Assembly: GCA_004431415.1 (NCBI GenBank)
Contig: QPMI01000114.1
Span: forward strand, 62,001-126,000
Direction: 5' to 3'
Source: Cyanophora paradoxa
Lineage: Eukaryota > Glaucocystophyceae > Cyanophorales > Cyanophoraceae
DNA: 64,000 nt
Within the stretch, counting starts at the first letter, position 1. Each line of letters starts with the position of its first letter. The notes below the pieces were generated by a model. The model worked only from the letters and a program-made list of their open reading frames with translations, was not told where the DNA came from and ran no database searches. Positions 22,601 through 30,553 of this stretch are shown here, in pieces. Both the position numbers and the translations under genes were made by a program.

Positions 22601-25600
22601 TGCAGGCGGCGTCTATGCGTAACCCTCTCACGCTCTCCAATCATGAAGCCGCATCTGCGCTCCTACTTCAAGAACATCCCCTTCACGAGCAGCACGTAAT
22701 TGCGTTCCTCCGCCTCGTAGCTCGTCGAGCCGTACACGAACGGGCCCGGACGCCAGGCCTCCCCAACTGTATTTTCATCTCTCCCCGGGCAGCCAGACGG
22801 GCCCTCCTGGACCCCGACTGCCCTCCGGAATTCATTTGCTCAAACAAAGCGACTCTCCGGCCGAACGACGTTGACTACCTCCTGCTCCCCCTCCCGCCCA
22901 TCCCCGGGCCTGATGGTCGAGCACTTCTTCGCCACTGGCGCCTGGCGATTATTTCTCCACGCACCCGAGTTATACGGGTCATTGACGGCTCCCACACGCC
23001 CTGCTCCGATGTCCTCCCCGAGCTTCAAGCCTGGGCAAACGCGTGGCAGGAGCAAGCCGGGGGCCCAGCCCCGCAATGCCCCCGCTGGTTCTGCGACGCT
23101 AGCACCCTCAACTCGCCGAGCTGGCCCGGTGCAGAACACGGCGAAGATGCCCTGCTAGTAATGGCGGCCGCGGACTACATCGCATCGGGCTACATCTCAC
23201 GCATGACTGGGGCTGCCCCCGGCAAATTATCGCGCACAATTCTCCCGGCAATCCGGCTCCGGTACGCCGCTGCTCTCTACCTTTCAGACCTCAGCCTCAC
23301 TGGACAAGGCTACAAGCCAACGAAGCCTTCCTTCCCCGCTGACTGGTCCGGGCCCACTCATGGCCACCAATCCGAATTCGAAGTGGACCTGCCAACCGCG
23401 ACGACGGCACTACCGGAGCCCCCGTCGACACCCGTACCGAGCTTTGCACCGGCACCCGCGTTCACCGACATGCCCTCACCGATACCAGAGCTTGCAGCGT
23501 GCTCGGTGTCTCCTCCCACCCCGCCACCGGTCTCCTCCGTGCAAGCACTGGCGGCGGGCCCTCAGGTGCCGCCCCCTGTGCCGCCCCTCCCTCGAACTCT
23601 CTCAGAGGCCGAGAAAGCCCTGCTTCCCCAAATCCGCATCATCTGGGGCCCAGCCCTCAACCGAGGTGACTACGCAGCGGAGCACGCCGTCGTTGGGTAC
23701 CCACGCGCTCACACTACGCCAGAGAGCCGGCCATCCCGCTCGCCGGCCCCGGCACTCTACGTCGCAGACCTCGCCTGCCTCTACACAGACCTACCCCCTG
23801 CGACAAGAGGCGGACGCACTAGATATAGGACCATCGCAAGCGCTCTACCCCGTGGAGTTCCGGATCGAGTGGTCGATGCCTTCCTCGACGTCCTGGCAGC
23901 CCGACCGGCGTGCAGCGGGGGCGACGTTTGCTTCCTCCCCACTGCAATCTCCACGGCCGGTGCAGGTGCCCAACCTCACACTCTTAACCCCGCACAGACC
24001 CTGCAATATCTGCCGCCACGACCATTACGGTCGTATCGCATGGTTTTCTTCCCCGCTCTGGTCCCGTCCCGCCTCCCGCACCGGGAAGGGGACCCAGCCG
24101 ACCACTGGGTCCTCCTCCTCATTGCCCCCAGACAACGCTCGATCAGCATCTACGACGGCGGCAACCGGAGCCGACCAGACCGGACTGCCTTAGGCCTTGA
24201 CCTTGTCCGAATTTGGCTTCGACGGGATGATGAACCCTTCGCCCCGTCTCTCTGGACATCCTTCTCGACAGATGCCTGCGACGGCCCCATTCAGATCGAC
24301 CGCTCCTCCTGCGGGATCCTTCTTCTCATGACAGCCTACGTCCTCTCTGGCGACCCGTCGACGCAGCGCCTCAGCACACTCATCAGGGATTCCCCGGAAC
24401 GGCTTAGGACCTACACCCAATTCATTGTACTTGCCCTTTACCTCGGCACCACTGACATAGGCCCTGACCCCTTTCCCACGGATCAGCTCACGCTTGCAAC
24501 TCCAGAAACAGCCTGTGCTCCACCGCTCGGCAGTCGGCGCCGGCGAACCTTGCACCGCGGTGGCACGCTGCCGACGCCGCCTGAATCTGAAGTCGGTGAA
24601 GACGGCGAGACCCGCTTAACACTTGAAGACAACTGGCAGGAGAGCGACAGCGAAGAGGGCTCCCTCGTGGCTCACTCCTGCCCTTCCTCGCCAACGCTCA
24701 TCACATTGCCAGACCCGGCAGCAGACCCCCCGCCTAAATCCGATGAAGCTGCCTTCGCCCAGGTCGTAGGGAAACTACAGAGAGAACGGAGGCTGCACAT
24801 GCCTCGCGCCGAAATTCTCTCTAACCTTACCCGCCCGGCATCGCTCCGCGCAGCTGAGGTGGCCACCCTTGCCGAAGAGGACTCGAAGCCGCCCCCACCG
24901 GCCCCCGCCCCTGACCCGACCAAGAAAGACCGTGCACGAGCCCGCCGGGCGCCGGGAGCGGAACTAGTTCCCAACCCAGCGTACGACTGTTACAACGACC
25001 AGGCCGACCGCCTCGCGAAAAGCTGCAACGATGGGCCTTCCCCTGCCCTCCTATACCTTCCCGCAGGATGCGGGTCTACTACCCCACTCATACGCTACGG
25101 CACCAAGTCTGGATCTGCGGAGCCGCCAACCGGCACAGAAAAGTACGCCGGCCACCTCTTGGCGTACCGTGTGAACGGCGACCCGCGCAAACACATGGAC
25201 GAGGAAGCTCACCTTGTGGACTTCATTCAGTGGAGCTGTCAGCTCGAAGCTGGTAGACTCCTGCGCTTCACTGGCGGCCAAATCGACGCCGCCCTCGCCC
25301 TCATGTCAGCACACCGCAAAGATGGACGCCGCAAGACCCAAGCTGGGGTTCAGCTTCGCGCGACGCGCTCAAAACTACTGACTGCATCTTTGGCCACACT
25401 GCGAGTTCGTGCTTGCACGCGCCCGGACATCTATGCGGCAATCTGCCCCGAGGGACCAATTTGCCCCCGCTGTCGCCTCGCCGAGGAAGACTTCGACCAC
25501 ATCTGGGTATGCCCTGCCGCCGCTACTGCCGTCAACACCTTTCGACTAGCCGCCCGCGAGCACATCCTCAAACACGTGATGCAGCACAAGCCGACTGGAC

Positions 25601-27174
25601 TCTGCAGCTCCTGGGAATCGCTATTCCCCTTCCTGCTAGACCCTGACATGCCCAGCCCTCCGCTCGAGTTCGCTCCGGACTGCCCACTAGGCCAAAAACT
25701 AGCAATTCTCGAAGCAGCTGACCTCCTTCACCAATTCGAATTCCGCGCTCTCTTCCAGCTTGTCGCCCCGCAAGGAATTCACGCCCTACTCCGCGCATTC
25801 GGAGTTCGAGCTCTAGCCACGACCTCGAAGCAAGCAGTGAACGGCTTGGTGCAACTGGCGGACGAACATGCACGGACCATTTGGAAAACCCGCTGCGACG
25901 CAGTCATAGCCTGGGAACAGGAACACGGCATCACGTCGGGCAAAAAACGCACCAAGCGGGCTCAGGCCTCGATGCTGGCCCAGGCCTCTACTACGCCGGC
26001 CCCGGCACCAATTCCTCTCAACCCGACTACCCGATGCTCCTCGCTCGAACGCCAACAAGTCACAATCACGGAGTACCTCGGCGGGGCAGCCCCCGCCCTG
26101 GCGGCCGAGCTGGCGACGTTCACCTGGAAGAAGCCGGAAGAGGAACCTACTCAACAGCCTCCCCGACGCAGCGCCCGCCTCCGCGAACTCGACGCGCGAC
26201 GCCCTCGCTGCGACACCTGCGGGACACGCTTTGCCTCCGCCCGTCTGTGCCTCCGCCACCTCGCTACAGGTCTCTGCGTCGACAGCGCAGCGGGAGTCGG
26301 ATTCCAGCTCGTCCGCAATCCTAGCCCCTCCCAGCCCACGCCCCCGACGAACGACCTGGAACTACCTCTTCTCTACCCCCCGCAGCCCCCCGCCCGCGTA
26401 GCAAAGCGGCCTGCGGTCACGCCTGCAGCGCCCCCAACATCAGCTAAACGCTTCAGAGACGAGCACGGGGCCCCGCAGCTCCCGCCACCGTTCACCAGCA
26501 GGCCCCCACCCGCTGGCTCCAAACGTACGGCGGAGGATGACGGGGCAGCCCCGGCCTCCAGCGCCAAACGTCGCCCAGGGATAACGCCGTCAGAACTAAG
26601 CCACCCTCCGAGCAACAAACGCAAACACGCCCCGGCCCCTCGGAAGCCCCCAGGAAAGAAACGCGGCAAGCGTGACGCCTCAGCCCCCCCACCGGACCCC
26701 ATCCCAGGGCTCCCTGCGGGCTCCATCTTCAACTTCTTTGCCCCCGGCGAATGGAATCCCGCGGCAGAAGCTACAGAGCGGCCGCCTAGCATGCGCACCC
26801 CTGCGGGCCAGGCAACCCCGAAACCCCGGAAAAAGCTCCGACACCGCCAGCCAACCCGACTGGAAGAGCGGCCCCCGCTGCCCCAGCCGCCGCCACCGCC
26901 GCCGACGCCGCTGCCGCCGCCCCCCCCCAAGCCGCACACACCTCGAAAGCCCCGCAGCATACTCCAGTACCTCCCAGACATGTGCGCAACCTGCGGCTGC
27001 CGCCGCATCCACCACGACGCGCTCACCCCTCCTGGCCCGGCCCGTCTCCCTAACCTGCTCTGCCCATCCCGGCACGCACGCCAGCTTCTCAGCTCATCAC
27101 TGCGACTGTCAGCCACATACCACTTCCTCCATGTCGACCCCTCGGGACACGACATCCTGAAATACAAGGGCTAG
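16654..27174 (+). CDS. LINE-G polyprotein: endonuclease end, RT, split RNase H with two Ulp1-like protease modules
   Basis: The frame is open from 16654. Residue 1 is counted at 16795, giving 3,459 codons. N-terminal end: WRLTDLGTPGDVTW and RLDGVMAS, then SDHFPV near residue 41, the last motif of an AP-endonuclease. RT: RPITLQE, DIASAYDSVSW, GLPQGGIEAPLHW and YADD at 716-719. RNase H, first part: Asp1426 (WTDGS), Glu1476/1478, Asp1497 (LDSKG) and His1556 (TPAHEP). The final NDQAD (2734-2738) comes only after an insert of about 1,180 residues. Insert: module 1 has His2047 and Asp2064 but His2115 where Cys is expected; module 2 has His2437, Asp2454, Gln2500 and Cys2506 (QIDRSSCG). After RNase H: a knuckle at Cys2890, Cys2893, His2902 and Cys2906, a W-x2-RC motif, a C2HC finger at about 3139-3161, a Pro-rich tail and a final Cys-rich motif. 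The frame has no internal stop. Confidence 0.9.
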   Translation, partial: DFWTTLLYDWRLTDLGTPGDVTWVKSARPHAENPETPAPQRLHTAARLDGVMASEALAARMQATRTLYTARILTAIRSDHFPVIASFNIEGLLPSLDNEGNTVRPSVRPQAQPLPPVFSYLAQPAETRVKAKMHVQTWLARSSHLVNLILRPAEHQRTHPKYPTRVKRAVHTLMHALVEAIKYAAESPDLSDAQLLQYRQRRDRAPSVFTPGTKEQDSGILLQVQGCLSAWARHADKSGPPPALAPDSANDSSSSPLHYLTQLEQTVEFHNFEVAQRPETEFHYYPVPLEAAPIFPGASDRATPEECWSRYFAAQRHMAALDAHRQGFQTDKLSRNIDARRHMLSRSSSMGQAIQILFDKFRSTVKPYLTKLVDGIVHVITAPQAVLTEYKEFFDERFWYPRDAAVTPERIRARLALHPERAEHWIRQYAPLPHVQLATFDGMTDMPDDRELSARLATTSDGAGGPSGLTNGMLKMIFFPPRLSKADRQLLTLKHSHAEVDAWASTEFWTTSRDVIKAIVKATLEGHICDHLLRGQVFTIPKRDNATDLGSLRPITLQEVLWKLVTGILTDRLDSRLEDHQVLRGPNYGFRRHESTDPVLYAVRAALEDAHDHRKPIYIGLGDIASAYDSVSWESMEASFRRLRMHEHPAGRAYIQLHAYAARHRTAAILTPHDRTEWFQVRCGLPQGGIEAPLHWRIFYDTVLTAIDEEARTANIGYRMGPLPGTPSGKLRDFAPGTTGAARPGETYRVPAGPRSFLSILAYADDTTMFADSPHTLQRFFQWLSEFLHIHNIRLNAKKSEVAFWRPDWRPSRPLTLAPIKVGLGPQAEPIGTIHQPNDAFRVLGVFFTASLDWGHQFRLLLSHARTAMHLLGPKYLSVDEFRTVLHRVIYPKLAYPMRIMTLSAARCAQLERVWSEVFRHAAGHAKSTSTPALYLLYQLRHVSTLLLQSQTLDERLRLETTYILPDSLTGQLHRQRILDTQARNGLCLLPYEYSNLIPTPRQEDTHLCLSITRALAASDHAFANWTAFAANGWVLGLSGTETKLDRRFILTSQLSPALLARAGVFLMECGLFTMAHITVRIHGEVCIPTWSELWQLCRVPYTKRKQPEWWDWLREELSEREHCDEAEGPTWPRPIRAEFCMPLLSRPLDIRQAVRTSPLIAKLTPGTPVWTSAGYLAEVVSTPLIADPDAANLDPEAAAETEKVYMVHLRHWRLDDSELRDRNEIIAGTAGEKACFVPCPAPSYCGSARLHKHLGLATDVCEWHEWATHVRVARIADAGPPGHPSKRSRRAADVPFVPPRALNRRNKPAPETLPPANLTQTLPTAAQKRLARLNKKLAFVGLPTNRQDFRLASGPRPRRIRSLPPRPVHDSESEGAEAHAQPRSIYYEVPEGAARSIWLELAPWWEEFQDEAGQLDVAEAKPPPPARREDLNPFLIPSAHRNTTNPPAALARVIEATHAPASDALATSIWTDGSTRHAGKSTAAVRTTFGVFIPAARNPQLRSTVTFSARVSGVQYNIGLGELEAVMLALTYLGKDGGTLTLDSKGTISLLLRFCLTGSSLLLRKILRSPYCDTILAIRAIVAARERAGYVPLPTLNWTPAHEPKTIPKAELEPRLAPLGPTCQPSGAAPPRMPFDATRPYVARPGPAPPPRSQPSPAEATAREYRSVYGGLNFPIAYLHDGPPDDEGRAHVYIAPQTLGKYEQYLANPEIIELAQFRTPHHLLLDLAAATPDLAAHPDKQCIIWETAIRIPKAHTRVLPDNSLVITAPADFLRRYSTWLAALPHQYRNRISLHCTSPINPIFWPEVDVSLPTTGPSRTEYWDALAVRANARRNYPLTGPPSPTGARRDQTTWLTSPPRWQLAENGSFPAEHPAWHWDEDLPLSPSDPTAAYHRCDPDRPCTSLDFVLQDWRAGPAPLCTLCHPPVLPNTPCPILPERPSHGKFTDADALRAYHPPPPTVGASAAYPNYRAAPLPPTLRQQLQAASMRNPLTLSNHEAASALLLQEHPLHEQHVIAFLRLVARRAVHERARTPGLPNCIFISPRAARRALLDPDCPPEFICSNKATLRPNDVDYLLLPLPPIPGPDGRALLRHWRLAIISPRTRVIRVIDGSHTPCSDVLPELQAWANAWQEQAGGPAPQCPRWFCDASTLNSPSWPGAEHGEDALLVMAAADYIASGYISRMTGAAPGKLSRTILPAIRLRYAAALYLSDLSLTGQGYKPTKPSFPADWSGPTHGHQSEFEVDLPTATTALPEPPSTPVPSFAPAPAFTDMPSPIPELAACSVSPPTPPPVSSVQALAAGPQVPPPVPPLPRTLSEAEKALLPQIRIIWGPALNRGDYAAEHAVVGYPRAHTTPESRPSRSPAPALYVADLACLYTDLPPATRGGRTRYRTIASALPRGVPDRVVDAFLDVLAARPACSGGDVCFLPTAISTAGAGAQPHTLNPAQTLQYLPPRPLRSYRMVFFPALVPSRLPHREGDPADHWVLLLIAPRQRSISIYDGGNRSRPDRTALGLDLVRIWLRRDDEPFAPSLWTSFSTDACDGPIQIDRSSCGILLLMTAYVLSGDPSTQRLSTLIRDSPERLRTYTQFIVLALYLGTTDIGPDPFPTDQLTLATPETACAPPLGSRRRRTLHRGGTLPTPPESEVGEDGETRLTLEDNWQESDSEEGSLVAHSCPSSPTLITLPDPAADPPPKSDEAAFAQVVGKLQRERRLHMPRAEILSNLTRPASLRAAEVATLAEEDSKPPPPAPAPDPTKKDRARARRAPGAELVPNPAYDCYNDQADRLAKSCNDGPSPALLYLPAGCGSTTPLIRYGTKSGSAEPPTGTEKYAGHLLAYRVNGDPRKHMDEEAHLVDFIQWSCQLEAGRLLRFTGGQIDAALALMSAHRKDGRRKTQAGVQLRATRSKLLTASLATLRVRACTRPDIYAAICPEGPICPRCRLAEEDFDHIWVCPAAATAVNTFRLAAREHILKHVMQHKPTGLCSSWESLFPFLLDPDMPSPPLEFAPDCPLGQKLAILEAADLLHQFEFRALFQLVAPQGIHALLRAFGVRALATTSKQAVNGLVQLADEHARTIWKTRCDAVIAWEQEHGITSGKKRTKRAQASMLAQASTTPAPAPIPLNPTTRCSSLERQQVTITEYLGGAAPALAAELATFTWKKPEEEPTQQPPRRSARLRELDARRPRCDTCGTRFASARLCLRHLATGLCVDSAAGVGFQLVRNPSPSQPTPPTNDLELPLLYPPQPPARVAKRPAVTPAAPPTSAKRFRDEHGAPQLPPPFTSRPPPAGSKRTAEDDGAAPASSAKRRPGITPSELSHPPSNKRKHAPAPRKPPGKKRGKRDASAPPPDPIPGLPAGSIFNFFAPGEWNPAAEATERPPSMRTPAGQATPKPRKKLRHRQPTRLEERPPLPQPPPPPPTPLPPPPPKPHTPRKPRSILQYLPDMCATCGCRRIHHDALTPPGPARLPNLLCPSRHARQLLSSSLRLSATYHFLHVDPSGHDILKYKG

Positions 27175-27184
27175 CAAGAAGGTC

Positions 27185-27234
27185 CGGGGGGGAGGGGGGG
27201 GACGGGGGGGGAGGGGAGGGGGGGGGGGGGGGGG
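27185..27234 (+). repeat. G-rich tail behind LINE-G
   Basis: Fifty bases are almost entirely G with a few A or C. This may be the element's 3' tail or a slippage product. Length in the assembly is likely unreliable. Confidence 0.6.
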
Positions 27235-27321
27235 CGCAGGTCTCGGAGCGCGGCGTCGAACTCGTCACGCTGGTCGGAGCTGGACTTCGAACGGCGGCGG
27301 CGACTGCGAGCGCACCGGCAC
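27235..27321. other. Short spacer between LINE-G and LINE-B1
   Basis: It is GC-rich and has no recognisable gene. It is the local host or repeat sequence into which LINE-B1 inserted. Confidence 0.4.
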
Positions 27322-27342
27322 CGCGGACCCCTTCCTCCTACC
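27322..27342 (+). repeat. LINE-B1 target-site duplication, left copy
   Basis: This 21 bp sequence starts CGCGGACCCC and ends CTCCTACC. It is identical to 35622-35642; the bases on either side differ. It marks the 3' end of the minus-strand element. Confidence 0.93.
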
Positions 27343-28354
27343 TAATTCAATGAATTCGCACACACCGAGACAATACGGCTAATGATAGAACTGAGGTGTC
27401 CGTAAAGTGTCAAGTCGAAAGATGAGCCTACTGGTTACGCCGGGTAGGGAACCTAACAGCCATCGGACAGGGTGGAGCTAGTCAAGGAGACGTAAACTAA
27501 AGCAAAGCTAACCCAGAGCAGAGAGCTACTACCTATACATCTAGCCTAGCTTAGGACTAGGCTACAGAGAGGACTACCCAGGGGTCTACGAGTGCTGCCT
27601 GCTAGTGCTGCCTGCCTAGGGACCGTCGGGACGTCCGGAGCTCGCGGGCTGTTCTACTGTACGGTAGGAAAGCCAGGACGGACCCGCGGTCTAATCTGCC
27701 TACTCTCGACGCGGCCGCGACTACAGTTAGCGCGGCGGGCTCCGCGTCGAGGGGGCCGCTCGCCCGAAGCGCGGGTGGAAGCACGTCGGCGTAGAGGGGC
27801 CGAGGGGAATGAGGCGAGGGGGACGTTGCGGGGAAGAAGTGGGGCGGGACGGAGAAGGTCGGCGCCGGCCGTGGCGGGGGGGGGGAGGGTCGGATTTCTC
27901 GGTCAGCAGGGCTTCCAGCCTCGAACCAGCCGCCGCACCCCGCCGCGGGCAATTGCGAGCCCCCTCCGCGGCGGTCCTTCAACCCACGGTCCTGGCACGA
28001 TGGCCGGGGTATCTGGTGGGTGCAACGACCAGCCGAAGCCTTCCGCCAAGCCTTCCGGTCCATCGTTCCCTCCCTGTCGAGGCGCGAGGAGCGTTGGCGA
28101 GGTCGTGAGTGGGAGGCAGGGCCAAGAGAGCGAGCAGGAGGGCAGAACGGGAGAGGGAGGCAAGGCAGGCGCTCGCTTGGGCGGGCCCAGCGAGTCGGAC
28201 GGGGCGGCTATATCTAGTGTGTGCGAGGCTAAGAGTAGAGCAGGGAAGTTTCTCGAGGACTAGGTATGGTGAAGTAGTAGGTAGGTGGTGTCGAGAGTCT
28301 CCTCCCGACGTAGCCCCCCCCCCCCCCCCCCCTTTCGCGCGACTCGGGTACCGT
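27343..28354 (-). other. LINE-B1 3' untranslated region
   Basis: About 1.0 kb follows the C-terminal stop codon and is conserved in LINE-B2 (53990-55041). It contains a long C run on the plus strand (28314-28332), also present in B2. It ends in a short AT-rich word (TCAATGAATTCGC on the plus strand) instead of poly(A). Confidence 0.75.
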
Positions 28355-29703
28355 TTAGAGCGGGCTAGGATGTGGCTCCCAAGGGCGTACCTTGACGCAA
28401 TCGTAGAGCTCTTGGGCGCGGAGCGCCGCCTTCCAGCCCGCGTACTCCGGTGGGCAGTCTGCGTTCCGAGCGGCGTTGAGTAGATTGTGAAGGCGAATCG
28501 GCCCGTCGCAGGCGGCGCAGACTTCCTTACAGGTCCGGGGCCGCGGGCCCGCTCTCGGGCGCGGGCGCCCGTGCGGGGCGGGCGCGGTCGCTTCTTTGAG
28601 GCCTGGGAGACGCGGCAGTCGCGTTCCCACTCCGCGTTGATTTCGCAGCGACGTGACCAGAGGCGTCGGGCCCGCTCCAGAAGCGTCTGCCGAACGCGTT
28701 TAGCTGCGCGTGCCGCGTACCGGGGTGCAAGGTTCAGGCAGCGTGCGAGGGCGCTTTCTAGACTCTGCGGAGCAAGGCCCTGGAGCACCCAGAGGCGCGG
28801 GTACGCGTACGGCCTACCATCGTAGCTGCGCGCCTCGGCGTCGTCGTCCGCGACGCGGAGGAAGATTGGGACCAGGTCGGGGGCAAGGAGGGCTCCTGCT
28901 GGCGGCGCTGTGAGTCCGTGGGCCTCTCTGTATGCGCAGAGCAGAAGTCGGTTCAGTTCGCGAGCAGTCTCCGCGCGGTGCGCGACCGCATGCGGACCCG
29001 GGCACAGGAAGACGTGCGGGAAAGTTTCAGTCGGGCCTGCGGTAAGAGCCGTCGGTGCCCGGTTCGGGCGGCTGGGGCCCGCTGCTGGTTGGGCATGCGA
29101 GGCCTCTGGTGCAGTCTGGCTGTTCTGTGAGGCTGTCGGGCCGCTAGTCTCTGCACGAGGGAAAGGCGTTCTGGTGGCGCAGCCCGCACAGCGTCCCCCA
29201 GGGTTGCAGGCGGCGTAGAGTTCCTTCTGGTCACGTACCCGGGCTTCGTTCGCTGGTAGCGAGCTACAGAGCAGCTGCGTCCGAAACTTGAATAGCGCGT
29301 TGCGGGCTCCATTGGCGCCTTGGAATCGGGAGCCTACGCTCGTTTCCGCATATAGCCCTGCTATGTCTGCGCCGTCGGCGCCTCGGCGCAGGAGCGCGCC
29401 AGCCAGCGGTTGTTGGGTCCAGGCAAAGTGCGTCTGGTGCTCGTGAAGTGCGTCCATGTGTGCCTTGGGGTCCCCTTCCACCCGTCGTGTGCGCCCGTCG
29501 GGGTCGCTGATGGTGAGCACCGCAGGCATGCTGAAGGCCGGCGGCAGAAAGAGAGGTTCATGCCGGTTTTCGTCCGCCAGATCCAGGTCGGCCGCCACGT
29601 TCGCTCCGGCGTCCGCGATGTCGTTGTGGGGGTCGCGGGCGTCGCCCTTCGCGTGCGCTTTGACTTTGACGAGTTTGAGCGGCCGCCCGCGCTCCTCTAG
29701 CAT
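28355..29703 (-). pseudogene. LINE-B1 C-terminal part: end of RNase H, zinc knuckle, C-terminal Cys motif
   Basis: The minus-strand frame starts in RNase H (LVKVKAHAKGDARDPHNDIA), supplying the conserved His and the last Asp with a normal 10-residue gap. VEGDPKAHMDALHEH follows and aligns with VNGDPRKHMDEEAHL of LINE-G. The zinc knuckle is split: RCAGC is separated from FPHVFLC by roughly 50 low-complexity residues. Then comes LWSRRC..EWERDC, matching the W-x2-RC motif of the other two LINEs. A one-base loss in the G run near 28538 moves the true C-terminus (CKEVCAACDGPIRL ... VRPWEPHPSPL) into another frame ending at 28355. LINE-B2 reads through this point. Confidence 0.75.
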
Positions 29704-30074
29704 TGTCCTGAGCTTGCTCCATGCGTACAGTTCCGCGGAGCAGGCGTGCCGGATGTATTCCGCGGGCTGCGGCAGCTCGCGTGCTGGACGAAATCGGAGT
29801 ACCAGCGGATCGCGTTCATGTTGTCGACGTGTAGAACCGCTCCGAAAGGCGAGAGCAGGTCAGCCATGAGCACCGCCTGGAGTTCCGCCTTGTTGATCTC
29901 CTGCAGGCCCCGGAGCCGGGCAAAGAAGTCCGTGAGGATACCCGGCGGGTGCAGGCTTGCGCCAGTTCTGAGGTCCGTTTCCGGCCAGTGTACTGCGTAG
30001 CCCGCGCGAGCGTTAACCGTCTGGCCCTCTTTCAGGCTCCCGTCCGTCCAGGCGTACGCTGGGGCGTCGGCCAC
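29697..30074 (-). pseudogene. LINE-B1 RNase H, N-terminal part
   Basis: YAWTDGSLKEGQT carries the first Asp, INKAELQAV the Glu and LHVDNMNAIRW the second Asp. The natural continuation (EYIRHACSAELYAWSKLRT) is one frame away, so a shift lies near 29790. With the following segment the domain would be complete and uninterrupted, unlike LINE-G. Confidence 0.8.
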
Positions 30075-30553
30075 GTATGAGCCGCCGGACGCCGCCTCGG
30101 CCTCCAGGTGCTCTTTGCGGTAGCGGGCTTCGAGGCCCTTCCAGGTCTCCAGGTATGCAACCCAACTGTACGGATCGGCCTGATAGTAATATAGCTCGCG
30201 CGCCTCCTTGTTGGAGCTGACCGGGGGCGCTTCATCTTGCGGCAGGGGGGCAAGTCGGGCGGGTTCGCCTCGAGCGTGGCGAGGTGAGCGGCGTCGGGCT
30301 CGGAGAGGAGGTGCCAGTTGACCCTCTCATCGCCCTCCTGCTTTGCCTGCAGCAGCATCCGCCATCGGTGCGCAGTGATGGTCGCGGCCGCCTGCCTGAA
30401 GGGCTTGAAGTATTCAAGACGGGCTTGGCGCAGGACCTGGCGACTGGCGCGCCCGAGCGCGTCTGTACCTGCCCTCGCATTCTTCCACGGGGGCGCCCGA
30501 CACTTCTACTAGCTCCACCGTGCCGGGGATCGTGCAGAGTGCGGACGCGTGCT
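30075..30553 (-). pseudogene. LINE-B1 spacer between RT and RNase H
   Basis: This stretch falls in several frames (30358-30032 and 30561-30232 on the minus strand). It joins the RT C-terminal region to RNase H in the intact element. It contains no recognised domain here, and shifts near 30360 and 30550 are likely. Confidence 0.5.

Larger units (their letters stand above)
16451..27234 (+). mobile_element. LINE-G, giant non-LTR retrotransposon, 5'-truncated
   Basis: The borders are approximate. The left border is where the 16290-16450 repeat loses homology; the right border is the end of a G-rich tail (27185-27234). Only the C-terminal third of the AP-endonuclease is encoded, so the 5' end is truncated or deleted. 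I found no target-site duplication. The element lies immediately before the left target-site copy of LINE-B1. Confidence 0.75.

Noticed and set aside
25441-27174. Possible restriction-like endonuclease at the LINE-G C-terminus, as in R2 or Dualen-type elements
   Set aside because: A CCHC-type knuckle is present, but I see no PD-x-D/E-x-K-like catalytic pattern after it. The truncated AP-endonuclease at the N-terminus explains the nicking activity.
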